DNA of 64,000 nucleotides, from assembly GCA_017311315.1 (NCBI GenBank), contig CM029664.1:45352510-45416509 (forward strand), read 5' to 3'. Source of the DNA: Dendrocalamus latiflorus (lineage: Eukaryota; Streptophyta; Magnoliopsida; Poales; Poaceae). Both the position numbers and the translations under genes were made by a program. The notes beneath the pieces are model-generated. The model saw only the letters and a program-made list of their open reading frames with translations. It was not told the DNA's origin and ran no database searches. Of this stretch, positions 48,801 to 60,576 are shown piece by piece (position 1 is the stretch's first letter; each line of letters opens with the position of its first letter).

Positions 48801-51800
48801 CACTTCTTTTATATAGTTTTGTTCTTGAAGCAAGTCATTCAAACTCAACTGCTTCTTAGCCTTCTTATGATCTTCTACTCTTTGGATGACTTCATCAATA
48901 GAGAAGTATTTTTTATGTTGGATATCTTTTACCAACTTCTCTTTGTTAGTTTTTACCCTTGATAAGAATCTCTCCAAAATAACTTCTTTTTCTTTTGGAT
49001 CTTGCACCGTATCAAAGGTGTCTAATACAAATTGTTCTAAGTCTGTGAGGACTAGAATATTTTCATCAGAGGTATCTTCAGAAACATCTTGCTCACAGCA
49101 AGAACATACACTATCTTCACAATGATTAACTTCTGATTTTTCTTCATTTTCAGAACTAGACTCATTGTCAATATGGTTTAGGATATCTCCTAGTTTTTCC
49201 TTAATGTCTTCTGACTCTGATTCTAGCAAAGTTTGGATTTCTTTTTTGATTTTGGATTTAAAGCAATTGCTTGCTATATGACCTTTTAGTCCACATTTAT
49301 AGCATACAATTGGTTTATCATCCTTTTTAGGAGTATTTTTCTTAAGAGGTTTTCGGTGACGCTTCCTCTTAACATAATAAGTTTCTTTCTTATTATCAAT
49401 ATGATTTTTTCTAAATCTTTTGACATACTTTGTCCTATATCTTCTTTCATGTTGATCCTCAAATCCGAATTGATAGCAAAAATCTCCCAATTCCTTTTTC
49501 CCAATAATTTTTTGTTTCTTCAGTTGGTCCTTAATTTTAAGGTCATTACAAAGTTCAGCACCTACCAACTGTATCTTTTGGGTGATTTTGCCTATATCTA
49601 GGAATTGATAATTTATACTACCCTCTCCTTCCTTTCTTAAAGAGTTTCTAACTTTTTCAGCAAATAGAGGAGGTAGTCCTGATATATACTTTTCCTTCCA
49701 AAAATCTTGATTAGGCTCAGGAAGAGTATATAATTTTGATAAGAAAGTATCTTTATACCACCTAAAATCAGACATAGTCTTACATCTTAGGTTTATCAAT
49801 TGTTCTCTATTTTTCTCATTGATATCTTGATAATTTCCAGCGAAATGATAGACGATATTATAAACTAAAGTAGTCAGGGCATCAGAAATGTTACCGACAG
49901 GGTTATTATTCGCGTCTACCCGGACTATGGGATTGCCATTTCCATCTATCTTCACTGCATTGAGAATTGCTTGCTTCTGATCAGAATCCATGTAGTGATC
50001 CCACCAGCCTCTCAATTGACCAGAGAATCCAACAACAATCATTGAGGCTGCTTCTCTTTCTGGATTACCACTAGCTATGCAAGCATTAGCATACATAATC
50101 ATTTGATGGCAAAGGGTAAATATTTGATACTCAGTGTATCCATCTAAATTCCATTCCACAATTTCTTTGCCATTGAAATATGCCATATTACTAATTTGAG
50201 GCCTTTCTTCAAGTTGAAGATCAGCATAAGTTGGTCTAGGATAGTAATTCCTTGTCCTAGCAGTATTAGTAATTGGTTTAAAGATCTTATTGACCATATC
50301 ATTATCTTCTCCATCAGAGATTTGATTAATATTTTTGTTCACCTTTAAGTTGCTTAACTTATTGGCTAACTCACTAACCAAATCTGTAGAGACTGATGAT
50401 CCTATTGCTTTTTGTTTCCCTAGCTTTATATTAGGACCTAATATTTGTGGGGTAAACAAAGGAACAATAGATCGAGAACTAGATGATTCAGACTGAGAAT
50501 TAAATGGATAATTTATCTTTACCTCAGCCTTGTTGGTCTTGGATCCTTCCAGGAGAATATTTTCGATGCGATCCGTTTGCTGTCCAAGAGCATGTAAAGA
50601 TATGTTTGCATAATTTTGTTGTTCCACTAGGTGTCCTATGTGTTCAACTTTTACAGGATCACCATAAGTGGTTTTAGAAATATTTTTTAATGGAGATGCT
50701 TTGGAGCTTTCTCCCTGAGTATTATTTGGAAGTTGGATAGATTCAAAAGGAGGATGAACCGACTCTTCAATCTTTCCACCAGAGGTTTTCCATTCTTTTG
50801 AGACCTTTTTGATAACATTTAAGTCATCAGATTTTGGTTTCTTTTGAACGGATTTTAGAGTATTTACTTCAGACCTTAGTTTGGCTAATTCGGACTTTAA
50901 CTCTTCTAGGTCTGACTTAGGCTCTAACTTAGGCTCAGTTTTGGATTTGGTTTTTGATTTACTCTTTGATTTACTCTTTGGCTTGAAGAATTCTTCCAGA
51001 TGTATGATCTGGCTATTCTCATACCATTCAAAGAAGTAAATATGTCTTTTTTGCTCTTTCATCTCTTTGTACCAAATCTCTGTTATTTTCTTAACATAAG
51101 GATTGTCTACATTTTTGTAGTACCTTTCACACTTAATCTTATTTTCAGGAAGATCAAGATTTCTTCTAAGGAGATCCTTATCAATTTCAAACTCATGATC
51201 TTCTTCCTCTATAACATTGATCTCAAAATCTGAGATTGAGGGCTCATACTGATTATCCTTATCCTCATAAGTTGCATAGACAATATTATTTGGTTTTAGT
51301 TGTGGTCTATTGTCTAGGTGAAATGAGGGTCTTGATTGGATAAAGATTGTTCTTTTTGAGGAGAATGTTATTTCAACATCTCCATCTGGTGTTTCAGCCA
51401 GAGATTCTAATTCATTTTGTTGAGTAGCTTTTGGCTCAACAGCTTGTAGGAGAGTCCACTTCTCTGGAAGTGTTATCTCATCCCACTTCAAGGTTTTGGG
51501 AGTAATAATATGATTTCTAGGATTGGCTTGAAGAAGTGTGGTCAAACCTTTGGGTGTATTCTGTTTTGCACAAGGAGCTAACGTGGTCATGGCTTTGTAA
51601 TAGATCCTATATGTCACTGAAATGTTTTCACTTCCAGGTTCAAGATCAAAGCCAGATGTTTGTAAGCTCAAGGTCAGAACCTTATGGAGATTTAAATCCG
51701 AAAGAGATACAGAAAAGTCTGGGAAAGTGTTGAAGAACACAGGACCATTACTAAGACTAGCTTCAACCATTCCTAGCAAAGAGTCCTTAAACTTTTTATT

Positions 51801-52208
51801 TCTGCAATCTCTTAGACAAGCCAACACAGAAATATTTAAACCTCTTCGAGTTAATGATCTAATAGCCACTTGTACTAGACCAAAATGTATATAATGAAAT
51901 TGAGGTTTTGCTCTGATATGATTGATTTCTTTTTCAGAAAGAAGATGAAGAGTTTCATGTAAAGAGCTAATAGGAAGAGTTTTTTCTATAGTTTTTATAT
52001 AATAATCAGAACGAAGAGAAAACGTGCCTATATGATATATATCTCTAACATTAACCTTAGGTACTTTCCAATTTGCAATACTTTGCTCTATATCCTCAAA
52101 GCAAACAGACGAAGCATTCTTAACCGACATCGTTTTGATAGACCTATCATTACTGCCAGAGGCTTCCAGACGGTCAGTTACACCAAGAGACCTGGCTAAC
52201 CAAGACAT
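45810..52208 (-). pseudogene. copy C polyprotein, single nonsense codon
   Basis: Begins at ATG 52208. The frame is open for 1,570 codons to a TAG at 47496-47498, directly before the MSSWKLPQ segment, then continues in the same frame to the end at 45810. The sister copies have CAG there, so one C-to-T change at a CHG site interrupts it. All domains seen in copy D are present, including the nine movement-protein residues absent from D. The Cys-rich segment is the short form and the C-terminal third is the same type as copy B. It is the only copy in the window with a complete viral promoter correctly placed upstream. No polymerase domain. Confidence 0.92.
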
Positions 52209-52566
52209 CTTGTACGAAGATAAAAGAGATAGGATAGGTAGTCTTTCTAGTCTACGGCAGGGAAAATCCCACAATAAAGATCAACCTTTTGGATAGACGG
52301 TTTCTAGACAACGACAGGGCAGAACCCTTAATTCCGATCGACCTATACCCCTTACAGGCTTACGCAGACAACGATTTCCACCACTTACTGCGCTCTCTTG
52401 ACGACTTATCGGGCCACGCGACTTCACGCTCACCTGCTCAGGGCTTCGGGACCTACGCGACTCAGCGTACCGCCACACCAACCGGGATCTCCGCGACTAC
52501 TGCTCACCACCGCACCCCTCTCCCCCCCTTCGGAGAAGATGGCTTGGGGAGCCTGGCACCCCCAGA

Positions 52567-52580
52567 TGGCTCTGATACCA
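52567..52580 (-). promoter_or_regulatory. copy C primer-binding site (tRNA-iMet)
   Basis: TGGTATCAGAGCCA on the minus strand, 359 bases upstream of the copy C start. It is continuous with the copy D intergenic region, marking a seamless head-to-tail joint. Confidence 0.93.
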
Positions 52581-53261
52581 AATGTATGACCCAGGCAGCG
52601 ACTCAGGGATCTGGTCGCTACGATGCAAGGTAGAGAATGGATTATATGAATGCAAGGAGGATAGAGTTAGATATGCAAGATAGAAAGAAAATAATTAAAT
52701 TTAAAAACAAATAGTAACTAGGAACAAGAACATAAATAGTAAATAAGAAAAGAAATAGTAAATAAGAACAGGAATAGTAAAGTACTGAATTTAAAGCACA
52801 CAAAAATAAAAGAAGATATGCTTATGCAAGAACTGAAAGATAGTATGCAGATGCATAAGAGTAAGACAGAAATATAAAAGATAAATTATAAACTTAAAGA
52901 ACTGAAAGATAAACTCACACTGAAAGTAAAGACAGAATATAGAGTTAGAACGAAACAATAGAAATATAGAACATAAAGAACTTAAGTATAGAACTTAAAG
53001 AACACAATAAAAAGAACATTAGTGATATAATAGAATAACATTAGTAATATAGAACTTGAAACAAACTTAAAATAAAGAGAGTTTAGGGAGAAATCGTTCT
53101 TCGTTCATTCATATACCTTGTAGACAGAAGGAATCCTTCTGTGTAGTACACCAGAACTTAGAACTACTACAAGTTTTAGTTATACAAACCCTACTTAGAT
53201 TTTACACACTTGCACTCTTACAATCTTACACTCTTACACACTTAGACTCAAAGATTGAGTC

Positions 53262-53267
53262 TTTATT
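53262..53267 (-). terminator. copy D polyadenylation signal
   Basis: AATAAA on the minus strand, about 190 bases downstream of the TATA box at 53458-53465. Confidence 0.65.
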
Positions 53268-53457
53268 TAGGCTACTACTTATTTTACACTAGTTTGGTAG
53301 TGGAGTGGTAGAGTGGTAGTGGTAGTGGTAGTGATCAACTTCCTACTCTAAGCTTGTGGAGCTATGGAGCACTTAGAGCCGTGTGAGGAGTTGTCTCAGG
53401 AGTGATCCTTTGAGTTCCTCGTAGGAGTGATGCCCTTTGAAGCTTGCCTTCATGCCC

Positions 53458-53465
53458 TTTATATA
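53458..53465 (-). promoter_or_regulatory. copy D viral TATA box, drives copy C
   Basis: TATATAAA on the minus strand. RNA would start near 53430, pass the copy C primer site and leader and read the copy C polyprotein, ending at the signal near 45347: a complete viral transcription unit in layout. Confidence 0.8.
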
Positions 53466-53716
53466 GGGGTCGCCACCCCTGGGGTAAGCATGGGCAGAGA
53501 TGCCCCATGATGACGCCTTTTGACTGGCAATATTATTCTTCATAATGACGCTTTACACCTCAGGGAGTCATGATGGAACTTTAGACCTCCGTGAAGAATA
53601 TTCGCCATAATGACACTTTTGACCAGACTGTATTCTGTCTGCAACAGTAGATAGTACCCATATATTTGTCCTGACAATTGTCCTCGTTGTCGGGGAGCCG
53701 TTGCGAACAATTATTG

Positions 53717-56700
53717 TTATTCGCTGTCTTCATCTACTATCATTGGTGCAGAGGTTGTGTCTTCATCTGGCTGGAGTAATTCATACCAATCTAGTATGTT
53801 GCGATATTCTCTCCTAATTAAGGTGTCCTTTCCAAAATCTGGTTTTAGTAGTCGTCCAACACCTTTATGTAGGAAACCATTACACCATATGTTCATTATT
53901 TGATTCTGAAAGATCATCCGGTATGAGGTGTCGAGATGAATACTTTCTTCAATTTCCATGGCTTCTTTGAACCATCGCCACTTATCATGATTTGTTCTCT
54001 GATAGAAGAGTTCCCTTTGTTCTTCTGTTAGAACACCAGTTCTTCTTCTGTCAAAGAAATTGAAACATCCTTTGAAAATATAAATATCATGCATTGCTGG
54101 CCTGACTGGTGTTATAAACCTTGGAGGAGTAGAATAGAAGACAAGTTTGTATCTTTCTCTGAATGACACCAATTTCTTGCATGCATCTTTAACTGCAATC
54201 CCAAGGTCAGATTGAAGAATTTGATTTAGCGTGCCATAGATGGCAGAGACTAAACCTTGGTCTATAATACCCTGAAGAGAAACATCTTTGTGGTTTGGTG
54301 TTTGTAGGCCTTGGAAGAATTTAAGGTCTATTTCTGCTCTAAGTATTATATATTTGTGGTGAGGCTGAAAAATTGTTTGGTCGTCAAGGCGGAGGAGTGG
54401 AAATGTATGGATATTAATTTTGATGCTAGGGTTTATTTCTTTTCCCTCATATAAGTTAAGGAAGTATTCTTGAAGGTCTGAGAATACTCTCATTTGTCTC
54501 TCTTGATATTTTTTCCAAATTAACTCTTGTATATCTAGTCCTAAGCAAGATAATGTTTGCTTAGTTTTAAAACTTAATCTGGAAATAAGGATTTCTTGAG
54601 AAGTATGGCTGAAAGATTCTTTCAAGGCTATACTCTCTCTTCTTACTATATTTTCGTGGCTACAACAACTCTCTGTTCTCACTTTATTTTTGTGGCTACA
54701 TGCAATTGTATGAATGCTATCTGTTGTTGATAATGCCATGGTTCTTATTTGTGGAAATGCAATGAGAAGCTCTCTGATATTTATGCAGTCTGGAGATGCA
54801 GTTATGGTGGATGCATATGTTTGTTTGTGGAAAGAACTAATATTTGGTGAGCTTGTACTCAAGCTCAATACTTTTGATGATCTAGTATCTAGATCAAATA
54901 ATTTTGAATCATCATCATGAGATCTCTTACAGAGATCTGATATCTTCGGATCATCTGGGGATTCTCCCAGATATAATGTTTTGGAATATTGAGATGGTCT
55001 CAAATCGAGGCTCATCTTTGAATTTGTTGATGATCTGATACTCAGATCTGATACTTTTGGTCTGATACCTAGACTCAATAATGTTGAATTGCCAGGTGAT
55101 CCAACACCTTGATCTGATAATTTTGATGGGCTTACTTCCCTTCTGGGAAGATTATCTCTTGAAGCCTGTTTTGTGGGCATATAATCTGATGATATTGCCT
55201 TTGTATCTTTAGGCATCATATGATTGAAATAGTAGGCCAGCCCACGTAGTGCATGAGCTTTTTCATTATTATTCTTTGCTTGCCAAAGTAAATTGAGCAA
55301 GCCTTGCTGCAATTCTGTTGCAGGAAAATTATGATTGAACCGCTCAGAATTCCCCTCCCGTGGTTGGGGTAATTTCCAAGAGCTCATCTGCGTATATCTT
55401 TGCTGGGACATGATTCCCCTGTAATGTGACAAAGAGGCAACCAATTGGATTAGTTGATAATCATGAAAGATTTGTGCACACATTACCTTCCTTATATTTT
55501 TACTATCATGGATCATGTTTCTTTTGAACAATAATTTGGTAAAAATGTAACATGATATTACATTGCTGAGAATGTAACATGATATTACATAGTATGACCA
55601 ATTATATGTTTGTTTTGGGCTGCATGCTTTCATACATATAATATGAGCCAAAACTATTTGATAGTGATGTTTTAGCAATAACCCACTATTGTCAATTTGT
55701 GAGTCACCCCATAGGCAACTATGGCAAAGATATGAATCATCATTTAGGCAACTATTGCAAATACATGAGTCATTGCATGAGTCATCATATATGCAACTAT
55801 AGCAAAGATATGAATCATCACATGAGCCAAATTTCTGGTTAAAGATGTGTTTTTGATCATACCCAAATAAGTTTTTATGGGCTACTCTAAGGAGACAAGA
55901 CTTTGTAGGTTTTGTCAATCCATTATGAGGAGCATATGGCTGCATAGAATTTCGTTTTTGGTTCTCATGACTAAAGAGTAAGCTCATAAAATGATCATGA
56001 CAACCTATATCATGTTTATAATGATTCTCTAGCAACTTGTTTTGGATGATCACTTCCTTATGCATATTTTGCTCCTCTTTTTGAGGCCAAGACATGGGAA
56101 AAGGATGAGTGTTCTTCAGCTGCGATATATAACTAACACTTTGAATGTTAGTCATGGTTGGCTCAATGGATATCTCATTGACAATATTTTCTTTTCCCGA
56201 AGCAATCTCTATAAATTGATTCAATAACGCTTCTTCGGGTATGGAACAAAATTTTAATTCCAATTCTTGGTTCATGATTTCAAACTTGATACTATCATTT
56301 GTCACAAGAAAAGGACGTATCAACGATAAGAATGGTGTGCCTAGAATGACTCCTTGTTTTAGATTTTTAACAAGCAAAAAGGAAGTCTTAATAGAAACAC
56401 CAGAGATGCAAATGAGAACTTCAGGGATTTTGAAATTGACTTTAAGTTGGTTCCCATCCGCCCCATGAATTTTATGAGTAGATTTTTGAAAATATTTGGA
56501 AGGAATAATTCCTTCACGAATACAATTCATATCAGCTCCTGAGTCAATTAAAGTTTTATATTTGAAGTGAAACCCATCAACAAACTTGTATGATATTTCT
56601 ACATACCATTTTTGCTTGAAATAGGTTTCTATGGAGCTAACTATTTCTATATTGTTCTGAAGAATTTCTTCTTCAGATTCACTCTCAGATTCACTTTGAG

Positions 56701-59700
56701 TTTCATATTTTCTTTCTTCTTTTCTAGAAATTTCTAGAATTTGAATTCTTCTTTGAAGATCATTTAGCACTTCTTTTATATAGTTTTGTTCTTGAAGCAA
56801 GTCATTCAGACTCAACTGCTTCTTAGCCTTCTTATGATCTTCTACTCTTTGGATGACTTCATCAATAGAGAAGTATTTTTTATGTTGGATATCTTTTACC
56901 AACTTCTCTTTGTTAGTTTTTACCCTTGATAAGAATCTCTCCAAAATAACTTCTTTTTCTTTTGGATCTTGCACCGTATCAAAGGTGTCCAATACAAATT
57001 GTTCTAAGTCTGTGAGGACTAGAATATTTTCATCAGAGGTATCTTCAGAAACATCTTGCTCACAGCAAGAACATACACTATCTTCACAATGATTAACTTC
57101 TGATTTTTCTTCATTTTCAGAACTAGACTCATTGTCAATATGGTTTAGGATATCTCCTAGTTTTTCCTTAATGTCTTCTGACTCTGATTCTAGCAAAGTT
57201 TGGATTTCTTTTTTGATTTTGGATTTAAAGCAATTGCTTGCTATATGACCTTTTAGTCCACATTTATAGCATACAATTGGTTTATCATCCTTTTTAGGAG
57301 TATTTTTCTTAAGAGGTTTTCGGTGACGCTTCCTCTTAACATAATAAGTTTCTTTCTTATTATCAATATGATTTTTTCTAAATCTTTTGACATACTTTGT
57401 CCTATGTCTTCTTTCATGTTGATCCTCAAATCCGAATTGATAGCAAAAATCTCCCAATTCCTTTTTCCCAATAATTTTTTGTTTCTTCAGTTGGTCCTTA
57501 ATTTTAAGGTCATTACAAAGTTCAGCACCTACCAACTGTATCTTTTGGGTGATTTTGCCTATATCTAGGAATTGATAATTTATACTACCCTCTCCTTCCT
57601 TTCTTAAAGAGTTTCTAACTTTTTCAGCAAATAGAGGAGGTAGTCCTGATATATACTTTTCCTTCCAAAAATCTTGATTAGGCTCAGGAAGAGTATATAA
57701 TTTTGATAAGAAAGTATCTTTATACCACCTAAAATCAGACATAGTCTTACATCTTAGGTTTATCAATTGTTCTCTATTTTTCTCATTGATATCTTGATAA
57801 TTTCCAGCGAAATGATAGACGATATTATAAACTAAAGTAGTCAGGGCATCAGAAATGTTACCGACAGGGTTATTATTCGCGTCTACCCGGACTATGGGAT
57901 TGCCATTTCCATCTATCTTCACTGCATTGAGAATTGCTTGCTTCTGATCAGAATCCATGTAGTGATCCCACCAGCCTCTCAATTGACCACAGAATCCAAC
58001 AACAATCATTGAGGCTGCTTCTCTTTCTGGATTACCACTAGCTATGCAAGCATTAGCATACATAATCATTTGATGGCAAAGGGTAAATATTTGATACTCA
58101 GTGTATCCATCTAAATTCCATTCCACAATTTCTTTGCCATTGAAATATGCCATATTACTAATTTGAGGCCTTTCTTCAAGTTGAAGATCAGCATAAGTTG
58201 GTCTAGGATAGTAATTCCTTGTCCTAGCAGTATTAGTAATTGGTTTAAAGATCTTATTGACCATATCATTATCTTCTCCATCAGAGATTTGATTAATATT
58301 TTTGTTCACCTTTAAGTTGCTTAACTTATTGGCTAACTCACTAACCAAATCTGTAGAGACTGATGATCCTATTGCTTTTTGTTTCCCTAGCTTTATATTA
58401 GGACTTAATATTTGTGGGGTAAACAAAGGAACAATAGATCGAGAACTAGATGATTCAGACTGAGAATTAAATGGATAATTTATCTTTACCTCAGCCTTGT
58501 TGGTCTTGGATCCTTCCAGGAGAATATTTTCGATGCGGTCCGTTTGCTGTCCAAGAGCATGTAAAGATATGTTTGAATAATTTTGTTGTTCCACTAGGTG
58601 TCCTATGTGTTCTACTTTTACAGGATCACCATAAGTGATTTTGGAAATATTTTTTAATGGAGATGCTTTGGAGCTTTCTCCCTGAGTATTATTTGGAAGT
58701 TGGATAGATTCGAAGGGTGGATGAACCGACTCTTCAATCTTTCCATCAGAGGTTTTCCATTCTTTTGAGACCTTTTTGATAACATTTAAGTCATCAGATT
58801 TTGGTTTCTTTTGAACGGATTTTAGAGTATTTACTTCAGACCTTAGTTTGGCTAATTCGGACTTTAACTCTTCTAGGTCTGACTTAGGCTCTAACTTAGG
58901 CTCAGTTTTGGATTTGGTTTTTGATTTACTCTTTGATTTACTCTTTGGCTTGAAGAATTCTTCCAGATGTATGATCTGGCTATTCTCATACCATTCAAAG
59001 AAGTAAATATGTCTTTTTTGCTCTTTCATCTCTTTGTACCAAATCTCTGTTATTTTCTTAACATAAGGATTGTCTACATTTTTGTAGTACCTTTCACACT
59101 TAATCTTATTTTCAGGAAGATCAAGATTTCTTCTAAGGAGATCCTTATCGATTTCAAACTCATGATCTTCTTCCTCTATAACATTGATCTCAAAATCTGA
59201 GATTGAGGGCTCAAACTGATTATCCTTATCCTCATAAGTTGCATAGACAATATTATTTGGTTTTGGTTGTGGTCTATTGTCTAGGTGAAATGAGGGTCTT
59301 GATTGGATAAAGATTGTTCTTTTTGAGGAGAATGTTATTTCAACATCTCCATCTGGTGTTTCAGCCAGAGATTCTAATTCATTTTGTTGAGTAGCTTTTG
59401 GCTCAACAGCTTGTAGGAGAGTCCACTTCTCTGGAAGTGTTATCTCATCCCACTTCAAGGTTTTGGGAGTAATAATATGATTTCTAGGATTGGCTTGAAG
59501 AAGTGTGGTCAAACCTTTGGGTGTATTCTGTTTTGCACAAGGAGCTAACGTGGTCATGGCTTTGTAATAGATCCTATATGTTACTGAAATGTTTTCACTT
59601 CCAGGTTCAAGATCAAAACCAGATGTTTGTAAGCTCAAGGTCAGAACCTTATGGAGATTTAAGTCTGAAAGAGATACAGAAAAGTCTGGGAAAGTGTTGA

Positions 59701-60148
59701 AGAACACAGGACCATTACTAAGACTAGCTTCAACCATTCCTAGCAAAGAGTCCTTAAACTTTTTATTTCTGCAATCTCTTAGGCAAGCCAACACAGAAAT
59801 ATTTAAACCTCTTCGAGTTAATGATCTAATAGCCACTTGTACTAGACCAAAATGTATATAATGAAATTGAGGTTTTGCTCTGATATGATTGATTTCTTTT
59901 TCAGAAAGAAGATGAAGAGTTTCTTCTATAGTTTTTATATAATAATCAGAACGAAGGGAAAACGTGCCTATATGATATATATCTCTAACATTAACCTTAG
60001 GTACTTTCCAGTTTGCAATACTTTGCTCTATATCCTCAAAGCAAACAGACGAAGCATTCTTAACCGACATCGTTTTGATAGACCTATCATTACTGCCAGA
60101 GGCTTCCAGACGGTCAGTTACACCAAGAGACCTGGCTAACCAAGACAT
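53717..60148 (-). CDS. copy D pararetrovirus polyprotein (MP-CP-PR-unknown), longest open copy
   Basis: Single frame from ATG 60148 to the stop at 53717, 2,143 residues. Approximate order: 30K-type movement protein (about 30-200, with FGLVQVAIRSL, SVLACLRD, LLGMVEASLSNGPV); Ser-Lys repeats (~400) and coiled coil (~417-445); coat protein (~560-860, with YQIFTLCHQM and GWWDHYMDS); CCHC knuckle CYKCGLKGHIASNC (960-973); acidic and coiled segments; aspartic protease with DSGAD at Asp1202; Cys-rich repeat (long form); a segment with SK--DL--RS repeats; and a ~330-residue C-terminal region conserved in all copies but of unknown function. No reverse transcriptase or RNase H is visible. Relative to the sisters, nine residues are missing in the early movement-protein region (27-bp in-frame deletion near 59922), so function is doubtful. 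It has no viral promoter upstream. Confidence 0.92.
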   Translation of the reverse strand: MSWLARSLGVTDRLEASGSNDRSIKTMSVKNASSVCFEDIEQSIANWKVPKVNVRDIYHIGTFSLRSDYYIKTIEETLHLLSEKEINHIRAKPQFHYIHFGLVQVAIRSLTRRGLNISVLACLRDCRNKKFKDSLLGMVEASLSNGPVFFNTFPDFSVSLSDLNLHKVLTLSLQTSGFDLEPGSENISVTYRIYYKAMTTLAPCAKQNTPKGLTTLLQANPRNHIITPKTLKWDEITLPEKWTLLQAVEPKATQQNELESLAETPDGDVEITFSSKRTIFIQSRPSFHLDNRPQPKPNNIVYATYEDKDNQFEPSISDFEINVIEEEDHEFEIDKDLLRRNLDLPENKIKCERYYKNVDNPYVKKITEIWYKEMKEQKRHIYFFEWYENSQIIHLEEFFKPKSKSKSKSKTKSKTEPKLEPKSDLEELKSELAKLRSEVNTLKSVQKKPKSDDLNVIKKVSKEWKTSDGKIEESVHPPFESIQLPNNTQGESSKASPLKNISKITYGDPVKVEHIGHLVEQQNYSNISLHALGQQTDRIENILLEGSKTNKAEVKINYPFNSQSESSSSRSIVPLFTPQILSPNIKLGKQKAIGSSVSTDLVSELANKLSNLKVNKNINQISDGEDNDMVNKIFKPITNTARTRNYYPRPTYADLQLEERPQISNMAYFNGKEIVEWNLDGYTEYQIFTLCHQMIMYANACIASGNPEREAASMIVVGFCGQLRGWWDHYMDSDQKQAILNAVKIDGNGNPIVRVDANNNPVGNISDALTTLVYNIVYHFAGNYQDINEKNREQLINLRCKTMSDFRWYKDTFLSKLYTLPEPNQDFWKEKYISGLPPLFAEKVRNSLRKEGEGSINYQFLDIGKITQKIQLVGAELCNDLKIKDQLKKQKIIGKKELGDFCYQFGFEDQHERRHRTKYVKRFRKNHIDNKKETYYVKRKRHRKPLKKNTPKKDDKPIVCYKCGLKGHIASNCFKSKIKKEIQTLLESESEDIKEKLGDILNHIDNESSSENEEKSEVNHCEDSVCSCCEQDVSEDTSDENILVLTDLEQFVLDTFDTVQDPKEKEVILERFLSRVKTNKEKLVKDIQHKKYFSIDEVIQRVEDHKKAKKQLSLNDLLQEQNYIKEVLNDLQRRIQILEISRKEERKYETQSESESESEEEILQNNIEIVSSIETYFKQKWYVEISYKFVDGFHFKYKTLIDSGADMNCIREGIIPSKYFQKSTHKIHGADGNQLKVNFKIPEVLICISGVSIKTSFLLVKNLKQGVILGTPFLSLIRPFLVTNDSIKFEIMNQELELKFCSIPEEALLNQFIEIASGKENIVNEISIEPTMTNIQSVSYISQLKNTHPFPMSWPQKEEQNMHKEVIIQNKLLENHYKHDIGCHDHFMSLLFSHENQKRNSMQPYAPHNGLTKPTKSCLLRVAHKNLFGYDQKHIFNQKFGSCDDSYLCYSCIYDDSCNDSCICNSCLNDDSYLCHSCLWGDSQIDNSGLLLKHHYQIVLAHIICMKACSPKQTYNWSYYVISCYILSNVISCYIFTKLLFKRNMIHDSKNIRKVMCAQIFHDYQLIQLVASLSHYRGIMSQQRYTQMSSWKLPQPREGNSERFNHNFPATELQQGLLNLLWQAKNNNEKAHALRGLAYYFNHMMPKDTKAISSDYMPTKQASRDNLPRREVSPSKLSDQGVGSPGNSTLLSLGIRPKVSDLSIRSSTNSKMSLDLRPSQYSKTLYLGESPDDPKISDLCKRSHDDDSKLFDLDTRSSKVLSLSTSSPNISSFHKQTYASTITASPDCINIRELLIAFPQIRTMALSTTDSIHTIACSHKNKVRTESCCSHENIVRRESIALKESFSHTSQEILISRLSFKTKQTLSCLGLDIQELIWKKYQERQMRVFSDLQEYFLNLYEGKEINPSIKINIHTFPLLRLDDQTIFQPHHKYIILRAEIDLKFFQGLQTPNHKDVSLQGIIDQGLVSAIYGTLNQILQSDLGIAVKDACKKLVSFRERYKLVFYSTPPRFITPVRPAMHDIYIFKGCFNFFDRRRTGVLTEEQRELFYQRTNHDKWRWFKEAMEIEESIHLDTSYRMIFQNQIMNIWCNGFLHKGVGRLLKPDFGKDTLIRREYRNILDWYELLQPDEDTTSAPMIVDEDSE
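55710..55823 (-). repeat. Cys-rich coding repeat, long form (copy D)
   Basis: Encodes the same three-unit Cys-rich block as copy B (LCYSC, SCICNSC, LCHSC) although the flanking sequence is of the A/C type. Confidence 0.85.
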
Positions 60149-60506
60149 CTTGTACGAAGATAAAAGAGATAGGATAGGTAGTCTTTCTAGTCTACGGCAG
60201 GGAAAATCCCACAATAAAGATCAACCTTTTGGATAGACGGTTTCTAGACAACGACAGGGCAGAACCCTTAATTCCGATCGACCTATACCCCTTACAGGCT
60301 TACGCAGACAACGATTTCCACCACTTACTGCGCTCTCTTGACGACTTATCGGGCCACGCGACTTCACGCTCACCTGCTCAGGGCTTCGGGACCTACGCGA
60401 CTCAGCGTACTGCCACACCAACCGGGATCTCCGCGACTACTGCTCACCACCGCACCCCTCTCCCCCCCTTCGGAGAAGATGGCTTGGGGAGCCTGGCACC
60501 CCCAGA
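60149..60506 (-). other. copy D 5' leader
   Basis: About 358 bases between the primer site and the start codon, without any ATG in transcript sense. Open frames on the opposite strand are not supported. Confidence 0.85.
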
Positions 60507-60520
60507 TGGCTCTGATACCA
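60507..60520 (-). promoter_or_regulatory. copy D primer-binding site (tRNA-iMet)
   Basis: TGGTATCAGAGCCA on the minus strand. Only about 56 bases of intergenic sequence follow before the rearranged junction with copy E. Confidence 0.93.
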
Positions 60521-60576
60521 AATGTATGACCCAGGCAGCGACTCAGGGATCTGGTCGCTACGATGCAAGGTAGAGA

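Larger units (their letters stand above)
52581..53716 (-). other. copy D intergenic region / copy C upstream region
   Basis: A complete intergenic region lying after the copy D polyprotein and before the copy C leader in transcript direction. Its sequence is close to those of B and C. Confidence 0.88.

Noticed and set aside
55710..55823. YDDS string in the viral polyprotein as a possible reverse-transcriptase active site
   Set aside because: It belongs to the Cys-rich repeat block, occurs only in B and D, and has none of the flanking reverse-transcriptase segments.
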